36,830 bases of DNA from Schoenoplectus triqueter. Lineage: Eukaryota > Streptophyta > Magnoliopsida > Poales > Cyperaceae. The position numbers and the translations under genes are program-made. The notes under the pieces were generated by a model. That model saw nothing but the letters and a program-made list of their open reading frames with translations, was not told the DNA's origin and searched no databases. The stretch is taken from positions 1 through 36,830 of the forward strand of contig CAXKVV010000632.1 in the NCBI GenBank assembly GCA_964058805.1, given 5' to 3'. This document shows, piece after piece, positions 14,901-24,375 of the stretch; position 1 is the first letter of the stretch, and the number at the start of each line of letters is the position of its first letter.

Positions 14901-17333
14901 CCCGCCGCTCTCGGTACCGCCAAAAATGAGTCCGGGAGCGCAAAACATGAAAACGGGACCCGACGCCCTCGGTACCGCCGAAAATGATTCTGGGCGCACA
15001 AAACATGAAAACGGGACCCGACGCCCTCGGTACCGCAGAAAACGATTCCGGGAGCGCAAAATATGAAAACGGGACCGGACGCCCTCGGTACCACCGAAAA
15101 CTAATTCGGGCGCGCAAAAAATGGAAACGGGACCCGACGCCCTCGGTACCGCAGAAAACGAGTCCGGGCACGCAAAACATGAAAACGGGACCCGACGCCC
15201 TCGGTACTGCCGAAATCGAGTCCGGGCACGCAAAACATGAAAACGGGACCCGACGCCCTTGGTACCGCCGAAAATTAGTCCGGGAGCGCAAAACATGAAA
15301 ATGTTACCCAACGCACTCGGTACCGCCGGAAATGAGTCCGTGAGCCCAAAACATGAAAACGGGACCCGACGCCGTCGGTACCGCAGAAAACGAGTCTTGG
15401 CCCGCAAAACATGAAAACGAGACGCGACGCCCTCAGTACCGTCGAAAACTAGTCCGGGCGTGCAAAACATGAAAACGGGACCCGACGCCCTTGGTACCGC
15501 AAAAAACGAGTCCGTGCGCACAAAACTTGAAAAAGGGACCCGACGCCCTCGGTACCGCCGAAAACGAGTCCGAGCGCGCAAAACATGAAAACGGAATGCG
15601 ACGCCCTCGGTACCGCCAAAAACGAGTCAGGGGCGCAAATCATGAAAACGTGACCCTACGCCCTCGGTACCGCCGAAAATGTGTCCGAGAGCGCAAAACA
15701 TGAAAAAGTGACCTGTCCCCCTCGGTACCGCCGAAAATGAGTTCGGGAGTGCAAAACATGAAAACGGGATCCGACGCCCTAGGTACCACCAAAAAACTAG
15801 TCCGGGCGCGCAAAACTTTAAAACACGACCCAACGCACTCGGCACCGCCGAAAAGGAGTCTGGGAGCGCAGAACATGAAAACGGGACCCGACGCCCTCGG
15901 TACCGCCGAAAATGAGTCCGAGAGCGAAAAACTTGAAAAAGGGACCTGACGCCCTCGATACCGCCGAAAACGAGTCCGGGCGCGTAAAACATGAAAATGG
16001 GACCCGACGCCCTCGGTACCGCCGAAAACGAGTCCGTGCGCGCAAAACATGAAAACGGGACCCGACGCCCTCGGTACCGCAGAAACGAGTCCGGGCACGC
16101 GAAACTTGAAAACGGGACCCGACGCCCTCGGTACCGCCGAAAACGAGTCAGGGCGCGCAAAACCTGAAAACGGGACCTGACGCCCTCGGTACCGCCGAAA
16201 ACGAGTCCAGGCGCGTAAAACATGAAAATGGGACCCAACGCCCTTGGTAACGCCGAAAACGAGTCCGTGCGCGCAAAAACATGAAAACGAGATGCGACGC
16301 CCTCGGTACCACCGAAAATGAGTCCGGGCGCGCAAAACACGAATAAGAGACCGGGCGCCTTCGGTTCCGACGAAAAATAGTCCGGGCGCGCAAAACATGA
16401 AAACGGGACCCAACTTCCTCGGTACCGCCGAAAATGAGTCCGGGCACGCAAAACGTGAAAACGGGACCCGACGCCCTCGGTACCGCAGAAAACAAGTCCG
16501 TGCGCACAAAACTTGAAAAAGGTACCCGACGCCCTCGGTACCGCCAAAATCGATCCGGGCAAGCAAAACTGGACCCGACGCCCTTGGTACCGTCGAAAAT
16601 GAGTCAGCGGGCGCAGAACATGAAAACGTGACCCTACGCCCTTGGTACCGCCAAAAATGTGTCCGGGAGCGCAAAACATGAAAACGGAACCTGACGCCCT
16701 CGGTACCGCCGAAAATGAGTGCGGGCGCGCAAAACATGATTAAGAGACGTTACGCCCTCGGTACCGCTGAAAACAAGTCCGGGCGCGCAAAATATGAAAA
16801 CGGGACCCGAGGCCCTCGGTACCGCCGAAAACGAGTCCGGGCACGCAAAACATGAATAAGAGATCTGACGCCCTCGGTACCGCTGAAAACTAGTCCGTGC
16901 GCACAAAACTTGAAAAAGGGACCTGACGCCCTCGGTACCACCGAAAACGAGTCCGGGCGCGCAAAACATGAAAACGGGACCTGACGCCCTCGGTACCGCC
17001 GAAAATGAGTCCGGGGGCGCAAAACATGAAAAAAGGACCCTACGCCTTCGGCACAGCCGAAAATGTGTCCGGGAGCGCAAAATTTGAAAAAGGGACCCGA
17101 CGCCCTCGGTACCGCCGAAAATGAGTCCGGGAGCGCAAAACATGAAAACGGGACCCGACGCCCCCGGTACAGCCGAAAATGAGTCCGGGCGTGCAAAACC
17201 TGAAAAAGGGACCCGACGCCCTCGTTACCGACGAAAACGAGTCCGGGCGCGCAAAACGTGAAAACGCGACCCGACGCAGTCGGCACCGCCGAAAACGAGT
17301 CAGGGAGCGCAAACCATGAAAACGGGACCCGAC

Positions 17334-17640
17334 TGTGCGACCCTTTTTCGCGCGCTCCGCACCGCCGCCGGGCGATGGGTTGCGGAAGAAGGACACGGAG
17401 ATCCCTCCCGAGCGTGCATCTGCTGGGTGTCGGCCGATTCTGCCGTTTAGAGATAATTTGGATGCACATTCAGGGGGTTTTTTAGTGATTGTGAGTTCTT
17501 GTAGATTCCGGTGGGCGCAAGCCCCCACCGTTAATTACCCTGGGCTACGAACCTCGAGGCACCTCTGGATCTTTGAAAGAGAGAAGCAAATAGTATAGTT
17601 AAGAGATGGGCAAGTGGTCGTCTAAGTTTATAAAAAGGGG
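17334..17640 (+). mobile_element. Possible LTR start abutting the satellite
   Basis: Satellite sequence stops at 17333 and unrelated sequence begins with TGTGCGACCC, the TG start expected of an LTR. The five bases before it (CCGAC, inside a monomer) would be the target-site duplicate. A plus-strand TATA box follows 295 bp later, a distance that fits a short U3. No matching second LTR is found in the window and no primer-binding site is recognised. An alternative is that this is the outer end of a very long 3' LTR of the minus-strand element to the right, which would then run 17334 to about 24610. Orientation and identity remain open. Confidence 0.4.
17629..17638 (+). promoter_or_regulatory. 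Plus-strand TATA box candidate
   Basis: TATAAAAAGG, a close match to the plant TATA consensus, lies about 295 bp after the TG terminus at 17334. If that terminus is an LTR start, transcription would begin near 17660 and the repeats that follow would be in R/U5 or the leader. No gene follows within 7 kb, so only the motif and its spacing support it. Confidence 0.4.
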
Positions 17641-18200
17641 ATCTACGGAAGACGAACCTACAAACAGATCGGTTCAATCTAGGGGGGGACAAAACCTACA
17701 AACAGATCGGTTTTATCCTATGGGGGACGAACCTACAAACAGACCGGTTCAGTCCATGCCTCCTCGAGATGTAACCTTACCAACAGACCAGGTTAATCTC
17801 TTCATAGGGGGCTTGAGGTGAGTCTACATACAGACCGACTCGACCTCTGTTGATCTAGAAGATAAACCTACAAACAGACCGGTTCAATCTTAACTAGTCA
17901 ACAACCAATCACACAAAATACAACTCGAAGCACTGAGCCGGTTGATCTTGAGGTTGGTGAATCAGGAGAAGGGTGGATATGGCCCACGTGTTTCTTCTCA
18001 CTGATCTTCTAGACCATGAATTCGAAGCACTAAGCCGATTCATAAACCTAGGAAACACAATTGCACACAATATTAAACCTGAAGCGCTGGACCAGTTCAA
18101 CATTGAGGCATGTGTTAGTGAAGGAACCTACCTACAGAACGGTTCACATTCACTGTTTTGTGGATGAATCTACCTACAGACCGATTCAATCTCACAGTCT
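17641..18200. repeat. Degenerate minirepeat CCTACAAACAGACCGGTTC
   Basis: The motif CCTACAAACAGACCGGTTC and variants recur at 17657, 17695, 17732, 17775, about 17823, 17867, about 18127 and about 18169, mostly 37-44 bp apart. A second motif, CGAAGCACTGAGCCGGTTGA, recurs near 17927, 18021 and 18082 with decay. The short reading frames here contain nothing recognisable. The layout suggests old tandem slippage in an LTR or leader, not coding sequence. Confidence 0.65.
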
Positions 18201-18236
18201 CGGGAAATGAGCCAGGAGACAAGTTCAGTCTTGCCA

Positions 18237-18935
18237 GCTCAAATGGTCATGAATTACTTGTTCATGACACCGAGTCATTAAGATGTCACTTCGCTAGGAC
18301 ATCGTAATGTTCTTCATCTTCAAAGTCGACATATCTCTCCATGCTGATGTCGTAGCTTTGGTCAATCTTCAACGAACGTCAAGATGTTCTTGTCTCGACT
18401 AATCATCCTACGTGTTGCATTACTTGTGCAAAATTACTATGTAGCCCTACACCACTTGTGTGAGCGTATTCAATCATGAGTTACTTGCTCATGGCAGCGA
18501 GTCATTAAGATGTCACCTCTCTAGGACATCGTAATGTTCTTCTTCTTCAGAGTCGACGTATATCTTCATGTTAGTGTCGTAGCTCTGGTTATTCTTCATC
18601 AGGTGTCAAGATGTTCCTGTCTCAACGTACTTCTTCATACTGCTATCGAAGCCTTATTCATCTCACGTCAAGATGTTCCTGTCTCGACGTATCTTGTTGT
18701 TCTTCATCAAGTGTCAAGATGTTCTTGTCTCGACATATCTTCTTGTATTGCTATTAAAGCCTTAATCATCTCACGTCAAGATGTTCTTGTCTCAACGTAT
18801 CTTCTCGTGTTGTCATTGCAACCTTATTTATCCTCTGTCAAGATGTTCTCGTCTTGACTAATCGTTCTAAATGTTATATCATGTGTGCAAATATTCTTAT
18901 GTGGCTCTACACTCCTTATGTGAGCATATTTATTC
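18237..18935. repeat. 227-bp duplication with 62-bp internal repeats
   Basis: A segment starting with ATGGTCATGAATTACTTG is duplicated with an offset of 227 bp (GAGTCATTAAGATGTCAC at 18272 and 18499). In the second copy a short unit has expanded: GTCAAGATGTTC occurs at 18378, 18605, 18667, 18713, 18775 and 18837. The spacings after the first are 62, 46, 62 and 62 bp, so one unit lost 16 bp. Each unit continues with TTGTCTCGACGTATCTTC. No coding function is supported. Confidence 0.8.
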
Positions 18936-18998
18936 ATTTCTAAAATGCACAAAGTCTATTATATAGTATCTTCCATTATTATTTTATTATAAAGATGC

Positions 18999-19054
<56 letters not shown>

Positions 19055-20230
19055 TTTATTTTTAAACTCTATTTATCTATGTAGAAAATAATAGGAAAAA
19101 GGGGTTAGCTATTAATTAGAATTTTATTTATATTTTTGGGATTTTTATAATGGCTAAAATAGTAGAATTTTATTTTTTATTATTTCTAAACTCTATTTAT
19201 TCTATAGAAAATCACTTACTAAAATAATAGAAAATAAAATGGCTATGATTTTTATTTGTATTTTTAAAATGTTCATAATAGCTAAAGTAATAGGATTTTA
19301 TTATTATATTCTATTATATTGAAATACTATTCATTATGTAAGAATTATTTACAAAATTAAAAGGTGGTTAGCTATACTATTTTACTATTATTATTTTTTT
19401 ATTTTTTTTTTATATATTTTAATATCTATAATAGCTAAAAAGAAATCATTACTAATATTCTATCCTATTTATTATACTATTCATTATATCTATTTTTTTT
19501 ATTATTTCTATTTATTATCTATAGAAAAGTATAAGATTTTTTTTATTATTAGTTGAAAATAGTCATAAGAGATGAAATTTAGTATACTTTTATTACAACT
19601 ATTATTTTTATTTCATTTTATTCATCAAAAGTATATTTTGTATATTTGTATAGAAATAACAAAAGAAATACAATTCATATTATAAAACTATATTATCACT
19701 CTTTATTATAAAAGAAAATGTATTTTACTATTTATTATCATGGTAGTATATTTTGTGTGTTTTGTGTTATTTATTTTCATTATTCTTTTTACAGGAAAAT
19801 ATCAAGAAAATATCAATATAATATCTATTATTATTCATATATTTTTATTTATTTATCAAAGAATATAGCTAATCTCATTATTTATTATAGTATATTATTA
19901 TCACTATTATTATTTCATGGAAAATCACTTGAAAAATTACTAAAATATATCTAGTTATTATTTATGATTTTTATTTGTGTTTTTGGAATTTTTATAGTAT
20001 TTAAAATGACAAGTCAAATCTAGGTCAACTATATCAATATATGTAATGCATTTTGCTTTTAAAATGTTTTATTATGATTATGTTTCTAAAATTGGAATAT
20101 TATTGTATAGAAAAATAGTATGAAAAATAAGAAAATTTTAGAAACAAATTTGAGTCAATTTGGAGTTCAATAACATTTTCAAATCATTTATTTACTCCAT
20201 ATTATTATTATTCTGTTATTATTTAATTAA
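18936..20230. other. Very AT-rich non-coding tract
   Basis: About 1.3 kb dominated by A and T with poly-T, TTA and ATT runs. Degenerate repeats are visible: TAAACTCTATTTAT recurs near 19062 and 19186, and ATGATTTTTATTTGT near 19246 and 19963. No gene, RNA gene or complete element is recognised. Base composition shifts sharply near 20231, which is one reason for placing an element boundary there. Confidence 0.7.
19005..19055. repeat. (TTA)n microsatellite
   Basis: An uninterrupted TTA trinucleotide run of roughly 16-17 copies inside the AT-rich tract, flanked by further imperfect ATT/TTTA runs. Confidence 0.95.
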
Positions 20231-20242
20231 TGGGCTTAATCT

Positions 20243-20460
20243 GGGCCGTCAGATCTGCTCTGAGATCGGCGCGCATCTTTCTAACTCTCTTCTTCATTTG
20301 GGCCGCCAGATTAGTTTGAGATAAGTGTTTAATGGATCTACGGCCCAGATTAGCACAGAGTTATTATTCAAATGTTTAAATGTATCTGGACCGCTTGATT
20401 TAATTAGGATGCGTGTTTAATGATTCTAAGGCCCAGATTATTTCCCGCTTGGATTTTTAA
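20243..20460. repeat. GGGCCGYCAGAT motif cluster
   Basis: Near the proposed LTR end, variants of one short motif recur: GGGCCGTCAGATC (20243), GGGCCGCCAGATT (20300), GGCCCAGATTAG (about 20342), GGACCGCTTGATTT (about 20388) and GGCCCAGATTAT (about 20431). TTTAATGGATCTA and TTTAATGATTCTA accompany two of them, so the cluster looks like decayed tandem duplication of a unit of roughly 90-110 bp. No role can be assigned. Confidence 0.5.
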
Positions 20461-20965
20461 ACTTTTGTTATATCTCATTCGTTGAAAGATTTTCAAGATT
20501 ATCGGACGTTTCAATATTCGTGCAGAGGTGATTCTCCAAGCCTCTGACCTTGCGATGCTTTAGGATTAGTGCGAAATAGTGTTTCCGGCGACTGGAGCAC
20601 CCCTTTTCCGATCAGATCAGTGTCCTAGCGTCGCCTCAATGCATGGGGTCTTTCTGTGGCGTCCGATCAAAGATCCATGCGTCGATTGACACTCGCATAG
20701 CAATGTCAGTTAGTGTACCAACTGGAACCGGTATCAAGATCTTTCCTTTACTAAATTCAACACAATTAATCAAGAATCCGGACAATTATAAGACTATTAA
20801 GCATCGCCTGAATGTATTGAGTTGATTTCAGATAGTTATAAAGGATGTCATTCATTAGCAATCGTGTTAGAGCATCCGTGATTCAAGAATGGTACCAATC
20901 GGTACCATTTTCAATTTCCTGTCAACTTGGAGCACTCACTAATCATTCTTACTCAATTAACGCTT

Positions 20966-21016
20966 CTCAGGCCTAAAGGCACACCCAGCTTCAGCTAGGG
21001 CCAGTGGCTCACTGAG
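20966..21016. repeat. Structured repeat, copy 1
   Basis: One of two dispersed copies sharing CAGGCCTAAAGGC at the left and GGGCCAGTGGCTCACTG at the right. The ends pair (CTCAG with CTGAG), GGCC can pair with GGCC, and the variable centre forms a hairpin: CCC and AGC pair with GCT and GGG (one bulged A) around TTCA. The centre differs completely from copy 2 but also folds. No known RNA family is recognised. Confidence 0.6.
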
Positions 21017-21254
21017 ATTATAATAGTGTTGATCGACTTAGCAGTATACTGTTCCATTATCAGATTAAACGATTTCAATACAAAATTGCAAAGCCTAGGT
21101 TCTTAGCTGAATGAATCATGCAATTAAGGTGATCAAGAGATAGCAAGTTCATACCTTGAGCCATTATGCAAATGAATACAAAGAAATTAATCAAAAAAAA
21201 CGAAAATTCACCATGGAAACCATATAATCATGAATTCTTAGTACTTGTGATCAA

Positions 21255-21308
21255 TCCAGGCCTAAAGGCTCGCCAATTACTTTGTAATTGGGCCAGTGGC
21301 TCACTGGA
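21255..21308. repeat. Structured repeat, copy 2
   Basis: Second copy of the element at 20966-21016, 289 bp downstream. The ends here are TCCAG and CTGGA, still complementary although changed from copy 1. The centre is a perfect 8-bp stem, CCAATTAC with GTAATTGG around TTT. CCAGTG and CACTGG on the right side can alternatively pair with each other. The shared single-stranded parts, TAAAGGC and AGTGGCTCA, are conserved between copies. Confidence 0.6.
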
Positions 21309-22680
21309 TATTATGATATTATTCAACAATTATTTCTAATAACAAGGAATGGCGAAATCAGAAAAGAAATAAAGGAGATTTTAAGAAAATAGACCCCAAT
21401 AGTAAAGTTGATCAAGAAATTCTCATAAAATGTATCAAATAGCAAAGATTCCAGAGGAGGTAACAAAAATATATGCTAATTAAATCAATTCATATGATTG
21501 ATTACCTCAAGCTTTGACAGAAATCTCAATTACTCGAATTCTTCTTATTAGCTCTTAATAAAGGCTCTCTCTTTCCTCTGTGATCACTATTGAATGTATA
21601 TGGGTGTGTGTATGCTCTTAATTGCTCTTCTAATCACCTCCTCCACTGTTACTAATTCTCAGCTTATATAGGCTAATTCGGCCAACTAATCTCAATTATG
21701 ATTGGTTGGGTGCCTTTGGGTCGGATTGCCACCTTGGATACATCCATACCCTTCAATCTCCTTCAATCAATGGCTGAGATTGATTTGTGTTTGTTGTGAA
21801 AACCGCCCAACTGCTTTCTGTTATGGTTTGACTGTGCCGCAACTCGTTTGACTCCAATTCAACAGCTACTTTGATTGATAAGCAAGCCCTCTTATCAATA
21901 ATTCATATTTAAATACCTCTGCACCATGGTTAGCATTTTCTCTCTCTCAATTTCACTAAATTTCGTTTATTTCAAAAGCCGGTTTCTGCCTCATTTCTTC
22001 TCTTGGCGCAATTCACTTCTTCCACTCAATCACTCACTCTTTCCATGCTAATTGGCGTCGCCTTGATCTGAATAAGCTCTCTGATCGTTCAATTTGGCCT
22101 TTGAGGCGCCTATCAAGCTTGCCTCTTTATTACTATCTCCGGCGATTCTTCACATTTGCACCTTCCTCCAACTCAATTGCTTCACAATCACCTCTCAATC
22201 GGCGTCGCCTTAGCTCAAGGAAGCTCCCTCTGTGCTCAATTTGGTGCTTGAAGCCTTCAATTACATCTCCTTAGAATCGCTCCATTACTGTCTCAACTCA
22301 AACTGTGGTAATCTCACTATTCAACCCTTCCTTCACTGTCATCCCTTTGTTCTTACCCTTCTGACTGATGCATTGATGTTTATTGAATGCTTTTAAGTCT
22401 CTAAAATGGTGAGGCGCCATGGGAGGAAGATGATGATCGCGCGCGGGGAGAAGAAGAAGGAAGAGGGAGAGCGGGGAGAGTGTTCGGCTGGGATGGATGG
22501 CTCAGGCGCACGCGCACCAAAGCGCCAGAGGGGAGTAGGTCAGCGACTGGGGGAGCATGCACCAGGTTCACCTTCTTTTCATCTCTTGTTTTAAATTGAA
22601 TTGCGCTGTATTGGATAAACAGGATGAATGGACTTGGTTTACATCTTTAGCTTATGATCCTAGCCTTATTCACCTGACTA
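21309..22680. other. LTR interior, no gene seen
   Basis: About 1.4 kb of ordinary-composition sequence, rich in C/T on the plus strand (for example 21930-22300). GGCGTCGCCTTGATCTGAATAAGCTC near 22053 resembles GGCGTCGCCTTAGCTCAAGGAAGCTC near 22201, an imperfect duplication about 150 bp apart. Short open frames such as 22406-22594 have no recognisable domain. Confidence 0.5.
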
Positions 22681-22681
22681 C

Positions 22682-23260
22682 TGGGTCCCACCTGTAAGGT
22701 TTAAGCGTTTAAGGCTGTGAGGTTAGCAACTGATTAATGCTAATATGCTGAGGTGGCTCTTCCTGATTGGTTGATTGCTTGTTAAACAAATCCTTAACAC
22801 TAATGATCTGTAAATGGTGGGTGATGTGGCTCTGCCTAGTAATGCCATGTGTGTTGTCATCTGCTGACTTGTACCAATCATAGGAAGCCATCTGTCCCTT
22901 CTTGTACATACTGTGTGATGACATGGCACCAGTGAGTGCATGCCATGTGGCATCCAGTGGGGCCCACTTGTCAGTCGCCTTATAGCATAGTGGGATTCAT
23001 AGTGGTGAGGTGGACCAATGAGGGAAGGCCACATGGCAATGGGCTGTTGAGGTGGCCTTATAGCATGCTGCCATTTGTCTTGCTGTTGGATGAGGTGGCT
23101 GCTGATGTGGACCAGTGGCTGACTGCCACGTGGCATAGGTGGGGCCCACTTGTCAGGTCTGTAGGGGTGTGGGGCCCACATGGCTGAGGTGGACCAATGG
23201 GGTGCTGACACGTGGCATGAGGTGGCCCAATGAGGTGCTGACACGTGTCACACCCTCTCT
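22682..23260. promoter_or_regulatory. Cluster of TCP-type and G-box motifs
   Basis: GTGGGGCCCAC, the palindromic form of the TCP-factor consensus GTGGGNCCCAC, occurs at 22957-22967, 23139-23149 and 23169-23179, with a partial TGGGTCCCA at 22683. G-box cores CACGTG occur at 23127, 23209 and 23242, in GCCACGTGGC, GACACGTGGC and GACACGTGTC. GAGGTGGACCAATG and similar strings repeat around them, so the cluster grew by local duplication. Motif identity is sequence-level; binding is inferred from known plant TF preferences. If the LTR assignment is right, the region would lie downstream of the minus-strand TATA boxes. Confidence 0.55.
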
Positions 23261-23684
23261 CTTCTCTGATTCGGTATAGGTGTGCTTAGGATCCCCAGTT
23301 TGCACCCAGATGTGTCTCTGTCCCCAAGTTGCACCCAGATGAACCCTTGATTGAATCTCAGCCTTTGATTAATCCATTTATTCTGTCTTTATTTTCCCTG
23401 AATTTATTTTAATAGCTCCACTTATCCAAAAATCATGAAAATTTCACCAAAAATCCCTAAATTCATGATGATCATCCCTGTAATTTTTAATTCCATTTTT
23501 ACCCCTGCCTCTCTGAATTAAAAATTCTTTTGTCCATAAAACCCTAATATTCCTTATGAATTAATCCCTGATCTCAATTGTAGCTCTGTGTCTCTGCCAA
23601 TTATCTCCCTCTTACAGAAACCACCCTAACTAAATACCAATTAGACTTATATTGATATCCATTAGGGCTTGATTTGATTAAATG
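23261..23684. other. LTR interior, no gene seen
   Basis: Non-coding sequence with T/C-rich plus strand and many short AAATTT-type runs. TTGCACCCAGATG is repeated near 23299 and 23330. No open frame or RNA gene is recognised. Confidence 0.5.
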
Positions 23685-23890
23685 CTGACTACTTATCAGC
23701 AATTAATACAAATCTAGACTTGATCAGGTGGTTGCTCCCAGCTTTGGCACCTGATCAGTCTTGTGAAATTGACTTTCAATCCCTTAACATGAGGGTGACT
23801 TGGTCAAAGAACTGACTACTTATCAGTAATTGACACAAATCAAAGCATGGTTAGGTGGTTGCTCGCAGCTTTGGCACCAGGTCAGCCTTG
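23685..23890. repeat. 127-bp direct repeat with hairpin
   Basis: CTGACTACTTATCAG starts at 23685 and again at 23812. Each copy continues to GGTGGTTGCTC, CAGCTTTGGCACC and a closing GTCAG or similar. In the first copy TGATCAGGTG (23721-23730) and CACCTGATCA (23748-23757) form a perfect 10-bp inverted repeat. GACT/AGTC can extend the stem past one bulge. In the second copy the arms have decayed and only part of the stem (GGTG with CACC) pairs. Confidence 0.7.
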
Positions 23891-24129
23891 AAAGCAAAAT
23901 CACATTTAGAATTTCTCATGACTAGTTGCATCAAAATGCTAGCTTGGCATTGACATCATTTCATGTAGCATAGGGATTATACTGCTTCAGCTCCTTTCTA
24001 GGGTTAGCTTCAAAGGCAGATTTCTAGGGTTCAATTCTGACTCCTTCAATAGATCACTGAGGTGTGGGGTCCACCTGTCAGTGAAGATGGTCACATGGTG
24101 ACTCATCAAACAAGCTATGTTGTTAGATT

Positions 24130-24320
24130 CATCTACAAGGGACTGCCAGGTGGGTCCCACTTGTCAGAGAAAATATAATCAAATGGCTGACCCATCAGGA
24201 GATTTTCTCTCTCCTAAATCTCCCGAGGGTCAGCCACCTCGAATGAGTAGGAGGTGGTGGGGTATTTATATCCTCGTCTTTCACCATATTATTCCATTGT
24301 GGGATTAATGCTTAACCTCA
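24130..24320 (-). promoter_or_regulatory. LTR promoter unit 1
   Basis: First of two promoter units with an exact 246-bp offset. It contains GTGGGTCCCAC plus TTGTCAG (24150), a stem made by GGCTGACCC (24185-24193) and GGGTCAGCC (24227-24235), a nested stem GGAGATTT/AAATCTCC, and a minus-strand TATA box TATAAATA at 24270-24263. The CCATTGTGGGATTAATG block follows at 24294. On the minus strand the hairpin base lies 35 nt after the first T of the TATA box, where transcription should begin. Confidence 0.6.
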
Positions 24321-24375
24321 GTTCCGGGTTGGTTAGCTTTCTTAGCAAAATAGGCTAGGTCCATATCGTTGGGGC

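Larger units (their letters stand above)
1..17333. repeat. 58-bp GC-rich satellite array
   Basis: About 300 head-to-tail copies of a 58-bp unit fill this region; 5-62 and 63-120 are good reference monomers. Each unit has a GGGACCCGACGCCCT block, the 8-bp palindrome CGGTACCG, a run GAAAA, a GAGTCCGGGCGCGC block and CAAAACATGAAAAC. A perfect unit carries about 10 CpG. Common variants are ATGAG for ACGAG, GGGAGCGC or GGGCACGC for GGGCGCGC, GCAGAAAA for GCCGAAAA, and ATGAATAAGAGA in place of ATGAAAACGGGA. The unit length is not a multiple of three and the minus-strand consensus has few stops, so long meaningless minus-strand reading frames with a 58-residue period appear. The array starts before the window and ends 10 bases into a monomer. 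Whether it is centromeric, heterochromatic or part of an element cannot be told from sequence alone. Confidence 0.97.

Noticed and set aside
1..17333. CRISPR-like regular repeat array
   Set aside because: Units are contiguous with no unique spacers, and the surrounding sequence is plant.
18534..18857. 107-codon plus-strand frame
   Set aside because: It coincides exactly with the 62-bp repeat expansion; the repeated peptide is a by-product.
17334..20230. A complete plus-strand LTR retrotransposon
   Set aside because: No second LTR, primer-binding site, polypurine tract or protein-coding domain was found; only a possible LTR start is kept.
20966..21308. Hammerhead or other known self-cleaving ribozyme
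   Set aside because: The CTGATGA and GAAA core elements of hammerheads are not present in either strand of the two structured repeats.
22406..22594. 62-codon plus-strand frame rich in Arg, Lys and Glu
   Set aside because: Purine-rich simple composition, no recognisable domain, no splice partners and located inside the probable LTR.
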